The notes: generated from the letters alone by a model not told the origin. A stretch of 64,000 nucleotides of DNA from Sebastes aleutianus (GCA_916700875.1 CAKAKS010000067.1:2285409-2349408), one strand, 5' to 3'. Shown: positions 37,602-49,406, numbered from the stretch's first letter. Translations and numbers: made by a program.

Positions 37602-38698
37602 CTATTTCAACAGAATAACGTTTTCAGACACCACGTTGTAATATCCCCTGAGGCCTGTACTACGAAGCAGGATTTGCAGTTATCGAGGTAACTTCAGGGT
37701 TAACTCTGGGTTCTCGGTACTACGAAGCTGGTTTACTTCTTATCGGGGTAGATCACCATGGTAACTTATGCTGAACAGCTAACCTGCTCCGGAGCAGGTT
37801 ATGTTCCAGATAAGAGATCAACTCGTATAAAAGCACCTCCTACTGACCAATCAGAGCTCAGTGCGGTGATTGTATGATAATATTACACACATACGAAGAA
37901 ATACGAAGTCATAATCCAGACTAAAAACAACACAGTTTAAACTGACAAATACAGGAAGGACAGCGGACTTTATGCTGAGGGTGTTTACCGCTTTGAATTA
38001 TATTTTTATATATTTTTCTTTTTACTTGGTCTTGAGTCCGTTTCACACCGTCAGAGAGGGGGAAGCAGCTGAAAGGATGTTTAAATACTCATAGACGCCC
38101 TCTGGAAATTGTAGGGTAAAAATAAGTGTAATCCATGCATCTATTATTCTCGTAAACACCATTTATATTTAGACAAGTTTGCCTTACTTTTGAGTATTCC
38201 GTTAAATTAATAAATCTGTTAATTTACGCATTCACACATCCGGAGTTTTTCCTTTTGCCAGCTGTCCTTCCTGTATTTGACCGCTTCAACTGTGTTACTT
38301 TTAGCCTGCATTAAGTGTTTAATTTCTTCGTATTTGTCTAATATAGTTTACTCTTTGTTAAATGTGCCGCTCTGACTGTCCGTCAGTAGTCTTGTTCATG
38401 TCTGTGATTGGTCAGATGCTGCAAACACCTCCTCCTTCATGTGAACGCGCTCATAACGAGATTGGAAAACCCTGGGTTGACTTACCGAGTTTATAACCAG
38501 CTTGGTAGTACAGTTTAGCAAGATCTCGTTTGTTAGGTTAAGTGAAGCCAGATAACGAGAAGATACCCTGGGTATGTTGAACTCGCTTTGTAGTACAGGC
38601 CTCAGGTCTGGATCTTATGTTCCTTTTCTTACAGAGAGCTAACTTCTCGTCTTCTCCCTCTACAGCATGCATCGGGAAAAAAAACACACCGCGCAGCG
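37602..38698 (+). repeat. Direct repeat, second copy split by an insertion
   Basis: The left part 37602-37648 and right part 38604-38698 together reproduce the repeat at 37143-37288. The inserted element at 37652-38601 lies between them, with only TGA and TCA triplets at its edges. Confidence 0.85.
37652..38601. mobile_element. TIR element with GGCCTGTACTAC ends
   Basis: A 950-base element. Left end GGCCTGTACTACGAAGCAGG; right end, on the opposite strand, GGCCTGTACTACAAAGCGAG. Subterminal GGTACTACGAAGC and TTGGTAGTACAG words add further inverted copies. The flanks TGA and TCA could be a decayed 3-base duplication, as in PIF/Harbinger elements. No transposase frame, so non-autonomous. Comparison with the empty copy 460 bases away fixes the insertion point. 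Confidence 0.8.
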
Positions 38699-39248
38699 CA
38701 GCTGCCACCTAGAGGTCATTACCACCAAGCGTTTGCCAACTGCTGCAAAATGTTGAAAACAAATGACTCAAGCAAAACAAAGTGTCTTAGCCTGGTCTAT
38801 CTGTGTCTGATTAGGCAGTGAAATAGAAAACTCATAAATCAATTCAACACTTTTCTTCCAAACTTAAATTCAAGTGAGCTTGTAAAATTAAACTACATGT
38901 CACATTATGATAATTATGATTATGATGATAATGTTGATGAAGATTTTGGGTGGGTTACACTTGCGCAGATACAATGAAATACAGACAAAATAAAACAACA
39001 ATAAAAGAACAAAACATAAAGACCAAATAATGAGGAAAAACTAAAACCTGTTACCAGTGGTACTGTATCAATACATATGCCAAAAGAGGACAATATAAGG
39101 TGTGGGAAAAGGTGCACCAAGCTGTTGCCTTACGGAGTTCAAAAAAAAAAGAAGCTTTTTTTATAAAAATGGGTTTTTAAAAGAGATTTAAAATTGGTAA
39201 TAGAGCTAGCTAACCTGAGTTCCTGAGGTAGGCTGTTCCAGTCTAGGG

Positions 39249-40033
39249 CAGGGGTCTTCAACCTGCGGCTCCGGAGCCACATGCGGCTCTTTAGCTCCTC
39301 TCCAGTGGCTCCCTGTGGCTTTGACAAAAAATGAAATAGAAATGAATAATGGTTATTTTTTTAACATTTTAACTTTCATTAATCATTGTTGTAGGCCTAG
39401 AGTGATTCTTACATTCTACTATTGCAATAATGTGTAGCCTATATTAGGGATGCACCGATACCAATGGGCCGATAGCTATCGCTATCGGGACTGAAAAAGT
39501 GGCATTGGTGCATCCCTAGCCTTTACACTGAATAATAAAATAAGTTTTAACATTTCAGTGAACTAAACTGTGTGTCATAGCCTACGTACGTCTACGGCCC
39601 GGCACTCATCCTCTAATTTTGCCAATCTTCAATAGCGTTGGTTAGTCTTGAGTTTCCCTAACTACAGTAGGTTTCCAAATAAAAAAAAAAGAAGATTCTT
39701 GGAGGAAAATGGAGAATTTAATAGTGCGTGGAGAGATTAGTTTGCTTTCTGCGGCGAAAAATTTGCAAACAACAAAAAAAGTAACTGAAAGATATTTCCA
39801 GAACAAACACAGGAAGCTCCTGCTGAGAAGAGCTTCCAGCCAAATCTCCTCAACACCATTCTTCAGTGTCCTGCCTCTCGTTTGCACTTTGGTCCTCACT
39901 GCATTAGACTTAATAGGTGCTGTTACCTTCATTATGAGGCTCAAATGAGGCGTTTTGTGGCTCCAGACCGATTTTTAAAATTTATTTTTTGGGCAAAAAT
40001 GTCTCTTTTGATAGTTAAGGTTGCTGACCCCTG
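39249..40033. mobile_element. hAT-like element with 8-base target duplication
   Basis: 785 bases. Left end CAGGGGTCTTCAACCTGCGG; right end GGTTGCTGACCCCTG, inverted with each other. GTCTAGGG directly precedes (39241-39248) and follows (40034-40041) the element, a perfect 8-base duplication as made by hAT transposases. The interior has a 79-codon plus-strand frame (39709-39948) but no recognisable catalytic domain. It lies inside a LINE remnant and carries a smaller insertion at 39445-39518. Confidence 0.85.
39445..39518. mobile_element. Mini TIR element inside the hAT-like element
   Basis: 74 bases from TAGGGATGCACCGATACCA to TTGGTGCATCCCTA, an almost hairpin-like internal deletion product. 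Flanks GCCTATAT and GCCTTTAC agree at 6 of 8 bases, as expected for an aged 8-base duplication. TAGGGATGCACCGAT ends are common in fish genomes. Confidence 0.65.
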
Positions 40034-40400
40034 GTCTAGGGGTATCGATGGCAAAGGCCCTGTCACCCTTAGTCACCAGCCTAGACCTGGGTATAGCCAG
40101 TAGAGCCAAGCTCAGTGATGTAGCTTGGTGCCAAACCAGGCAGAGCTTTAAAAAGTTAATAATACAATCTTAAAATCAATTCTAAATTTGAGAGGGCAGC
40201 CAGTGAAGTGCAGCTAAAACCGAAGTGATATTCTCAAATCTCCTCGTACCCGTAATCAGTCTAGCAGCCGCATTTTGGACTATAGTTGCAGGGGATGTAT
40301 TGAAGTTTATTTGAGATAAAGGGCGTTATAATAGTCTAAACGGGAGCAGATGAGAGCATTGACTACTCCATTGAGGTCATGAGTTGATAAAAAATTATTT

Positions 40401-40930
40401 TATTTTAGAAATGTTTCTGAGATTCATGAAGCAAGGTTGCACCACCTGTTTTATTTGCACCTCAAAAATAAAGTGTTGTATCAAATAAGTATCTGTTTTG
40501 AATGAAGAGTTGTAAAGTTTTGTGCAGGAATGTCATAAAAATTCAATGTCATTTATTCCACAAAGCCTAAACTGCAACACCATTATGTGTAAATGTAAGA
40601 TGCACTGCAACACCCAGTCTTTGGCTCGTGTACAGCGCACTTTCCACTGTGAGCTATGTTTTTTTAAAGTAATGATCTGCAACAGTTTCATGACTGCTTT
40701 GCTACTCTCCATTAATAATTGAAAAAACAATATTGATACAACCTATCCTCAGTTCATGGAGGACTTTGCTGTGCATTTGCCATTAAAAACACCCAGACTC
40801 TGCTAGCTCTGGGCAAAAAAACAAAGATCTGTTCACACCAGAAATGGAGATAAAATACTTTCAAAGTGTCCTGCTATAAGGGAGTAATGTTGTAACTTTA
40901 TCTGACTCATGTATATGTCATTTCTTTCAG
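40401..40930. other. Intergenic DNA, nothing recognised
   Basis: No gene or repeat recognised. Confidence 0.45.
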
Positions 40931-41049
40931 ATTTGGATGGAGTTCCTCCAGGATACCACAGCGATGAACCGCTCATCCTCTTGGATGGAGGAAGAACTTG
41001 GGAAGCTGCCAGCATCAGCCAGCTCAGTGTCCGGCTACAGGAGGCATGA
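40931..41049 (+). CDS. Candidate terminal exon, function unknown
   Basis: A strong acceptor-like TTTCTTTCAG precedes 119 bases that stay open in one frame (two bases, then 38 codons) to a TGA. The peptide includes GVPPGYHSDEPLILLDGG and ends SVRLQEA. An AATAAA follows at 41268-41273, giving a plausible 3' UTR of about 230 bases. I recognise no protein family and no upstream exon. It could be a genuine last exon of an unrecognised plus-strand gene, a non-coding RNA, or coincidence. Confidence 0.2.
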
Positions 41050-41653
41050 AATCCAGGAAGGGGGTTTCATGGCTAAGTGGGGCTAAGCAGAGGAGAGCAG
41101 GGCGTGTTAGAGTCATTTCATGGAGCATTTGACAGAGGGAAGTTGGACAGAATCCTGTCGGAGTCAATGCTTGTAGGATTTGGATGTTCTTTTTTTTCTT
41201 TCTGTGCTACATGCTCGATGGAGGTCTGTGTTTCCTGATTCAGGGAGTTTATTAGTATAATGTTAATAATAAAGTAATGTTTCTTTTGGGTCTAGTTTAG
41301 TTTTCCTGTGTTGAGGATAGTTATATTTATTGTTTTTGGGGCTTGGCCACCCTGGTAACTTATTTTCTTCTTCGTTCTGTTTGTATTATTTTGGCTACAC
41401 TTGTTTTGTTTCTCTTCAAAAATCTATTTCCATCTTTTCCCCTCTCACCTTAGCTTTATGCAACCATTAGCCCCAAATGTCCCCCTACGTTTGAGCAGAA
41501 AGATGGTCCAGCCTGAATGTCTAGAAGAAAATAAAACATATACCTTCTCCAATGAAATGTCATAGAATAGATAAAGCTTTGAAAGCAGGAAATGACAACT
41601 GCTTAGAACTTCCTTTTCTCTGCAGATATACATCTCTGTTGCATAATGTCAGC

Positions 41654-41970
41654 CGTTCTCATTCCCAGGGCGTCAAATACCGACGCTTTGCCATGGCTGT
41701 CGGATGTCATCGCACAAAGCACCCTTCAGCACGAGATGCGCCGGGCTTTCCATTAACTACAATGTAAACCCATTCACAGCAACAGTAAACACACAAGGAA
41801 AGTGTGCCGGTGACGTGACTGTGGTGACGTGACCTGTACAAACAAAGTAGTTTTAAGCCCAACCATGTAGTTATTTCCTAAACATAACTATAGTGGTTTT
41901 GATGCCAAAAATAAAGTGAAGCCAAGGGGCGCGACAAAGCTTCCGTATGTAACGAGTTGGGATGAGAACG
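41654..41970. mobile_element. TIR element, family K, copy 1
   Basis: Left end CGTTCTCATTCCCAGGGCGTC-like and, on the opposite strand, right end CGTTCTCATCCCAACTCGTT form TIRs of about 20 bases. The interior holds TTTTAAGCCCAACCATGTAG, shared in reverse with the TTAGGTTTAGG repeat family. A longer relative lies at 61296-61838. Confidence 0.6.
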
Positions 41971-43129
41971 TGTATAATGTTCACCAGGAGAGGCGAAGCA
42001 TTTATAAGAGCTTCATTTCATATTGTAAAACAGATTAAACATGCTAAATATAAACACCAAATAACTGCTAGACTAACCCTTTTTTAAAATATTAAACAGT
42101 GCCAGCAAACTTAGGAGGGTAATTCTAGGAGGCAAAAGTACAAAAGTAAGAACTAACGTGACTTACTTGCACTAGAGTTGATAAATGTTTGTCTTGGAGA
42201 CATACTGATACAGGGTGTAATGACAGAAGGATCTCATCTCACTGCAATAACACATTCCTCACATTCTGTACAGATAACACTATTTTAGAAAGGTCACTGT
42301 GAATGGCTACTTTAGAAGAGGTCTTAAATCTGCGCATTTGTAATAGAAAAGACTCGTGGACAAAGGTCCAACTCATGTCAACAACATGCGTTCACGAGAT
42401 TGTTGAGACCATGTGGAGGTCAAAACTTTCATGATACCACAGTAAAAAAACAACCTCTTTCCAGATGTCCGACAAGTGTAAAGGAGGTTAAATGTGGAGA
42501 ACTTCCTCAGTTAGTTTTGTCTCCTATCTTGATTTACGGTCCCATGTCTTCCCCCGCTTTTGCAACTTCTCCAGCTTCCTCTCCGAATTCCAGAAGGATG
42601 GTGTCATCCGTGAGCTCTCCATCCTCAACATGAACACTGAAGAAAAAAAAAACCCACTAAGTGAGCAGAAACAGGTGTCACCTCAGAACAGGCGCTTATC
42701 CGACCTCCCGGTAAGCTCAACGGCTAAACCGCCCCCCTGTGCGAGGTGAGCGTGACATTAAACAAAATAATAGGCTTCGTTAATGGCGACACGGTGCAGG
42801 GATGGCAGCGGTGGCTGTAAAATAAAAGGTTTAGCAGCCCCTTGTTGTGGCTCTCCGTTGACAGAAAGGGCTGCGGTTGAAATGATCCGTGACATTGCTC
42901 CGGGGGTGATGTGGAGCGCATTAAAATGTTGCAGCGCTGCTAAAGGAGAATGAGAAATAACACAGAAGGTAAAGTTTACTGGTCTCGAGAGCCGGATGTT
43001 GCTGGTCCTGTTGAATGTGTGTCACTGTGTTGTTAGTGGGATCGGGTCCTGGGCGTTTACTGTTCTCAGCAAAAGACTTAAAAGATTACAAAAAGTTTAA
43101 TTTCAAAGAGCTACAACATAGTACTAAGT
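41971..43129. other. Intergenic DNA, nothing recognised
   Basis: No recognised exon. Overlapping frames at 42400-42749 have no motif. Confidence 0.45.
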
Positions 43130-43860
43130 ACAGACTTTTTCAGTATAATTCAAAGCAAATAATTAACTGATACATTTAAAAAAGCAAAGAATTATATTTG
43201 CATTTAGATTATGCACTCAAACTAAAATAAAAAATAGTAAATATATACAGCTAAACAATCATTCAATTCTGATTGGCCTCACCAACATAACATCTGGCCA
43301 ATCAGAGCTCCTGCTGCTGCTCTTTAGGATGAAATTAATTACATTTTTAGGGGGCACATCTTTAAAACAAGGCAAAATGGAAACTATGAAAAGCAGAAAA
43401 CAAATTAATTGAGATCAAATTTGATAGGCAAATGAATTAGTTTTGCAATTACATATTGAAATTCAATTATTACTTTATCATTTAAAGGCAGAATAAGAGA
43501 TTAAAGTTATTAACCGGCACAATTTTTACTTCAAATGATTAATGCATCATTTAAATGCAAATAAAGCTTTTCAATTTATATTGGCTTCTTTTAATTGGCA
43601 CACTTTGGACTCTATACATGCAGGCTTCTTAAAGTTGTTACTGCTTATATTTAGTTGTGTTCAAGATTTTGGAATGCACACAGCAGCGCCCACACTCATG
43701 TAGACTATTTATCATTTTTCACAGGCATTATAAAAACCTGGACAAGTGTCGTGAGCGTGATGCTGCAATAAAAGCTTTTATGCCGAAACACATTAGCCTG
43801 ATGTTTACCGTTAATAAAGACATGACTTAATTGAGGTTAATTCTTGCACTGGAGAGCTGT
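43130..43860. other. Unique AT-rich tract, possible conserved non-coding element
   Basis: Long repeat-poor sequence with many TAAT/ATTA words (TTAATTGAGG, GATTAATGCATC) and a block around 43690-43860 of more complex composition. It would be a good comparative-genomics target, without direct evidence of function. Confidence 0.2.
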
Positions 43861-45159
43861 CATTCCCATCTTTCATGGCTGTTTCTGGATTTCAGCCTGC
43901 AACTTTTGGCAGAGAGCTGAACCAAGCGAAGGTTACATGAGGATGATCACCTGTTACAGAGTGTTTTTTATTGGTGAGAGGTCAGAGTTTTCAGCAAGGT
44001 AATGGAAAGATTGTTGTTGTGTAGATGGAGCCAACAGAAACAACTCCTTAATTACAGGAACTTCTGGATGTAGACTCTGAACATTGCGCCAAACACATGG
44101 TGCATCCTGATTATTTCATGGATCATTACACTGAAAAAGAAAACAAAATGTGGTCACTGGTAACAATAGAAAAAATGCAATAAATCTTGTATTACATTAC
44201 CTCACACAACAAGACCTACAGACCTGCTTTTGGCGCTCTGTGAGGCCGCACTTCGGCACAGCGGTGCTTTGAGCTAAAACGTCAGTATTCTAACATGTTC
44301 ACAATGACAATGTTAATGTTTAGCAGGTATAATGTTACTATGTTCACCATCTTAGTTGTGGGAATGCTGATTCATTCCCAGTATTGTTCTTCTAAGGTTT
44401 ATTCATGTATTTCTTACATTTGTTTTTTGGACTTTAACTACTTCTGCATACTTTCAGCTACAGAAACCATTCAAATATCAAAATATTCAGCTCTTTAAGG
44501 ACAGTAGTGCTATAATTTTTTCTTGTTTCTACTATTTATATTTTAAAATATTAAATTTTTTCAATATTCAATACTACTTTCTGTCTAACGACTTACTGTT
44601 TTAAAGGTTAATTTCGCCAAAATACTACTTTCTGTCCAAGCACTCATAATTTTAAAGGTTTGTTCCAACCAAATACTACTTTCTCTCCAAGTACTTCTAA
44701 TACTAAAAGTTTATTCCAGTAAACAATTATCTGTTTTAAACTACCGGTTTTAAACTACTTTCTGTTTAACAAGTTAATTAATTAAAATTTCTACCTTTGA
44801 CAGTATGACAGTTTAGCTTCCTGCTTTTCTATCACCGTATTTCAGCTCTTACATTTTTTTGGGTCATGCAGTACAGCTTTCAACTCTGCCAGTTTTACAA
44901 TTCAGTTCCATATTTTCAGCAATGCGTTGCAATTAATTTCAGCTGTCATCATTCCAGTTTAGCTCGTTAGCATGCTAACATTTGCTAATTAGCACAAAAC
45001 ACAAAGTACAGCTGGGGCGTATTGGACAAATTAAAATCTTGACCTGTAATTTGTGTATATCCAATGAAATCAATTTGTGTGTAATTTATGTAATCGTGAA
45101 CCAGGAAATATAAAGAGCAGAAAACGCCGCATAGGGAGGAGGTCGGGTGGATGGGTGGG
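43861..45159. other. Intergenic DNA with a weak internal repeat
   Basis: Between about 44560 and 44770, variants of ATACTACTTTCTGTCYAA, then TTTTAAAGGTTTATTYC, recur four to five times at roughly 60-base spacing. Nothing else is recognised. Confidence 0.5.
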
Positions 45160-45480
45160 TCAAAAAAAAAAAGGAATTTCGCCCAGGAGACCGGCGTTCG
45201 TGTCCTGTGTGAAACCAGAAGTCAACGTCGATTCATTCACAATTTATTCCTATAACTTACATACATAAGTGACGCCAATTTCTGAGTTATTTTAAGACAA
45301 AAGTACTTTTGTTGCCTAACCCTAAGGAAGTTGTTTCCTGTGAAGACGGAAGTTTATTTTGAAGATACTGTATGCATGAAACAAGCAATTGGCATGTTTT
45401 TATGGACATTCTGGACGAAAAAAAGAGGAATAACTTTTTCGTAAGATATCGTACGAACCGTTGTATGAGAATACGTCGAT
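45160..45480 (-). repeat. TTAGGTTTAGGCAAC repeat family (L), reverse copy
   Basis: Carries TTTGTTGCCTAACCCTAA (reverse of the core), AGGAGACCGGCGTTCGTGTC, and the terminus TCGTAAGATATCGTACGAAC then CGTTGTATGAGAATACG, which is the reverse complement of the left end of the copy at 17611. Confidence 0.6.
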
Positions 45481-45724
45481 GACAGATACAGATGTGCTAA
45501 GAGCCCTGGGAGATGAAAAACAGGTACACCTGTTTGTTACACACATTCATATAAATAGACTGTCTCACATGAACTGCAGTAAACCTAAGAGGCACTATGT
45601 GCATGTTCCATATTTCAGCAGTATTTGAATACCAACGTACAGTAAAGAGAACCGAAACATCCTGTGTTCCTGTAAATCCACGCTTGCGAGTGCCAAATGT
45701 CCTCACTAATGCAAACCCCGGTGA

Positions 45725-45750
45725 GTGTGTGTGTGTGTGTGTGTGTGTGT
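45725..45750. repeat. (GT)n microsatellite
   Basis: About 13 GT dinucleotides. Confidence 0.95.
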
Positions 45751-47787
45751 TTCCTCAGTGCACCTTAAAGGAAATGCTCTGAAGGTTGAATCTGACTAAG
45801 GCACGGTGACACAATTTTCTGCATGTACAACTTCCTCTGAATCTCACACACACCATGAAGTCAATGAAAAGAACAGACTGGCGTGAAGGATAAAAGCACA
45901 GGATGAGGCAAAGGAATTTCTCTGCTTCCACCTCTTTTCCTTCTGTTCTCATATCCCAGTTTCTTCAAACACATACAGCCGGTGGGCTTAAGTAGCATTA
46001 ATGGTGTTTGGTTAGGACGTCACCTTTGACCTTCAGAACAAAAACAGTAGCAGGGAGCTGCTCAACAGATCCCCTGTGAGGGACAATGGGAATGAGGTTG
46101 GATTTAATAACAGGAAACACAATGGTGTTGGGGGAGATTACCTCAGTGTGTTCAACAGATCGGTCACAGTTGTTGCAGTGAAGCCGAATGTTGGTTTTCA
46201 GTTACGTTTCAGCTGTTGTACGATTCTCCCACAGGAGTTAATGATGTTTCACATGGTTTATTATCTCTTTTGTATCCGTCAACTTCTCAGTCAGTCTCCG
46301 AAGAAGACATCAGCAACCCAGACCTGACACATTTGACATTTGACAGCAGAATGAGTCCCTCCTGCTTCATTAAAGACTCGTTCGATGCCGGTTCAAAGCT
46401 GGGGGGTGGGGTCGAGGAAAGAAAAGATAGAACAAGCAGAGGTTGTAAACAGGATGGAACAGCCTTCCGTTTTATTCTAAATTTGATATGTACAGGAAAA
46501 AAGTGGCTGTATACATTTCTTAATAAATCATGTAAAAGTTTTCTGGAAAAAAAACAATTGCACATCAGCTTCCATTTCTCTTTATACTTTAAAACATCAT
46601 GGTACAGCATGGTTGAAGGCAATGTCAAACGGGATACAAATACACTGATAACCGCTCGTAAAGTCTTGGCTCTTGTAAATAAAATAATAAAAAAAAAAAG
46701 ATCAGGAAGGAGTACCCCTAAAAATGACACATTTTAATATGATATTAGAAAGGTTTAAAAACACACCGCAGTTTGTGTGCTGTAGTGTCACACAAATCAC
46801 ATCGTGTCCCTCTTTGTGTGTAAAATATGATATAATATCAGGCACTTATCGATATCAGACCCCGTAACTGGACAGCTCGACAGCGAAGTCCACGACGTTT
46901 AGAGCGCAGGTCAAATACATCCTTCTAAATGTGCTACTCTGCATTTGGAGATGCACTAGTGTTCACAGCAGGAAGTGCAGGCCGCTACAACCAAACACTT
47001 TTTACTAAAAAGCTATTCAAAGTGGAGATATGTTTTACCCTCACCTACACAGTTTATATCTTATTTGGTAACAGTTTTCATCAGCCCCATAGCATGGATT
47101 TAAAATATTAGCAAGGGGACATAGTGCGTTTGTGTCGTTACACCCAAGTACATACATAATGCAGGAAGGACATTTTAGTTAGCTTAAAAACAGAGTCGTA
47201 TTGTGAACTTTCCTCAGGTTTAAATACAGCTTTATACACTGGAATAATGCCATTGAAAAGTCCTTTTCTTCTTCATCTTCTTACTTTATTCGCTCCTCAT
47301 TTATTACCCCGACTAAGCCTGCATCTTTCCCAGCGAGGGTCTTCATTAACTAACAGGAGATAATGTATGTCATGCAGCTTCACTCTGCATATGGAGCGTG
47401 TAGGAGTGAAGGGCAATTACGCGCCGCCTGTTTGTTTTCCGCAGCTCGATGATGGCCATCTTTTATTGTTTTGTATTTCCCTTTTGTTTGAAGTTCGACC
47501 TCAGCTCGATCTCATCTGTTCGCTTGCAGGCAGAGACAATCGTGTCACAAACATTGGTGATGTCAAAGAAGGGTAGGTTCAGACAAAGACAATCGGTCGC
47601 CACCTACTGCAACAATTATAGTGGTGGGCTGGTGGGCTGTGGCAGTGATGTCTTCTTTCCCACCTAGAACTACAACAAGCCACTGCGCTAGCGTGATTCA
47701 TAATTAAAACTTCACTTGTTTACACAAATTACAAGAACACACATAGTTTTGGTTTATGTGTCCAGGTATTGAGACATCGGAGGTAAA
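45751..47787. other. Unique DNA, possible transcript 3' end region
   Basis: No coding exon is recognised. On the minus strand an AATAAA (complement of 46471-46476) follows unusually complex, repeat-free sequence of about 800 bases. It could be a distal 3' end of a minus-strand transcript, for example an extended pard3 3' UTR. On the plus strand an AATAAA near 46677 precedes an A-run. Both are weak. Confidence 0.25.
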
Positions 47788-48260
47788 TTAAAGAGGACAT
47801 ATTGTGCTCATTTTCAGGTTCATGCTTATATTTTGGGCTTCTACTAGAACATGTTTACATGCTTTAATGTTTAAAAAACACATTATTTTTCTCATCCTGT
47901 CTGTTTGAATATACCTGTATTCACCCTGTCTGAAACGCTCCGTTTTAGTGCCTGTCTCTTTTAGACCCCCCTCCTGAAAAAGCCGTTTGCTCTGATTGGC
48001 TAGTGAGAAAAATATGTTGCACCTTTGCAAAGGTAGTTCTCAAGCTGCTAAAGGTATATTCTAATGAGCCTGCATGTGAGATAGGAAAGGGAGCCAAATC
48101 TGAATGACTTGTTGAATTACATGTTTTCTGATCTAGGCAGCCCACAAAAAACTGACTGGTTGTCTTATTTTACAGATTGTGGGTTGGTAGGCACTCCAGA
48201 TACCCAAATGTATGAGCACAAGCACTGAAAAAGTGAGTTTTCACGATATGTCCCCTTTAA
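47788..48260 (-). mobile_element. MITE-like element, family C, copy 2
   Basis: 473 bases with TTAA at both ends (TTAAAGAGGACATATTG left, ACGATATGTCCCCTTTAA right). Reverse orientation relative to 33843-34359, shown by shared GGGCTTCTACTAGAACATGT and CACCCTGTCTGAAACGCTC. Confidence 0.75.
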
Positions 48261-48314
48261 AAAAGTAGATTTAAAAGCAAGCAACATCTCTTACCAAAAA
48301 CAATGTTCTGCTTA

Positions 48315-49406
48315 AGGCCCGGTCACACCAGCAGTTAAAACGTCAGCAAATTAATGTATTTTAATAGAATCGCCACAATCAGTAGATGTGCTCGCAGGGG
48401 CAATTAAATCTGTCTGAAAACTTTTGCACCAAGTTCAACTTTTTTAGTGCACATTCTCCAAAATGGAGAAAGTTATTGTGGCTAACTAGTTGAGTTGCAC
48501 CATCTGTTTTTATATAACTCTCCTCTGTTGTAGTATCAACTGCTCCACGAATGAGACATGGTTATAAGACAGGAGTCAATGGTCCAAATAAGTCTTTGAA
48601 TAAACTGTGTGAACCTATAGAGAGGCGAAGTCCCGCCCCTTCCGCTGGACCCCATGGAACCTTATTTCGGAAAAAATATTATCGTTTTTTTTTGGATCCC
48701 GTTTGAATTGCGCCATGAAAGACACATATGATGTTTGTCAATTCAAAACATAACTTTGCAAGTCAAGAAAGTGTCAGTTTGTTTTAGGTTTGTCGTAGTA
48801 TCATTTAGTTTCGCGTTAAACCACTCAGTGAACTACATCTCTCGTTTTGCACGATATACGTCACCAACACTAGCTAGTTACCTAACTTCGCTATGTTCCA
48901 CACACCGATGTAACCTGAAGTGTTTTATCAAGCGACTCCTGCTCTTTTTATCAGCTGGGAAGCAAAAGAACAAGTGAATTTTGGGTGTGTCGTCTTTCTA
49001 ATTACGTATTTCCACAGTCTTATATTTCAACCGTTTTACGACAAACTGAGACTTTCTTGATGTGCAAAATGATCTTTTAAATTGACAAACATATATGTGA
49101 TTCATGGCGCAATTCAAACAGGATCAAAAAACTATTTGTCTCTTGCCGTTGACTACGTTCATATTTTTTCCGAAATAAGGTCCCGTGGTGGTCCACCAGA
49201 AGGGCGGGGCTTCACCTCTCTATTGTGCTGTTAGCGAGTGAGGTAACGAGTCCGCTAACTGACAGTTAGCAAGCTAGCTAACTGTGATAGCTATTATGAC
49301 CATGCTTGTGGCTGCGAATCACTAATCACTAATGTTCTTGCACTGCCGATTTTGCGAAGACGAACGGATGAACTTTGCGGTGCCACTTTCTAGTGTGACC
49401 AGGCCT
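48315..49406. mobile_element. Outer TIR element (AGGCCYGGTCACAC ends) hosting family D
   Basis: Left end AGGCCCGGTCACACCAG; right end, on the opposite strand, AGGCCTGGTCACACTAG: 15 of 17 bases agree. Removing the inner element 48618-49222 leaves about 490 bases. The terminal motif is typical of fish hAT-like non-autonomous elements. No clear flanking 8-base duplication. Confidence 0.65.
48618..49222. mobile_element. Fold-back TIR element, family D, complete copy
   Basis: 605 bases from TA-GAGAGGCGAAGTCCCGC to GCGGGGCTTCACCTCTC-TA. The inverted arms are long, about 130-150 bases, and share ATTGCGCCATGAAxxACACAT. TA at both ends suggests a TA target duplication as in Tc1/mariner-type MITEs. 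A single arm of the same family is at 7689-7850. No transposase. Confidence 0.8.

Larger units (their letters stand above)
39139..40400 (-). mobile_element. LINE remnant, C-terminal RT tail, split by a hAT-like insertion
   Basis: On the minus strand, 40400 down to 40042 encodes pieces such as ALICSRLDYYNAL and QNAAARL, hallmark words after the RT core of L2/CR1-type LINEs. The tail resumes at 39240 down to 39139 with LDWNSLPQELRLASSITNFK, the usual C-terminal end of such ORFs. The hAT-like element at 39249-40033 splits the two parts. Stops and shifts in the 40042-40400 part show a dead copy. Confidence 0.75.

Noticed and set aside
39709..39948. 79-codon frame in the hAT-like element as a transposase
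   Set aside because: No hAT catalytic or dimerisation motif is visible; too short and without family hallmarks.
46216..46737. 173-codon plus-strand frame with a 147-codon frame antisense
   Set aside because: Both strands are open, the sequence is AT-rich with A-runs, and there is no domain; more consistent with untranslated or intergenic DNA.
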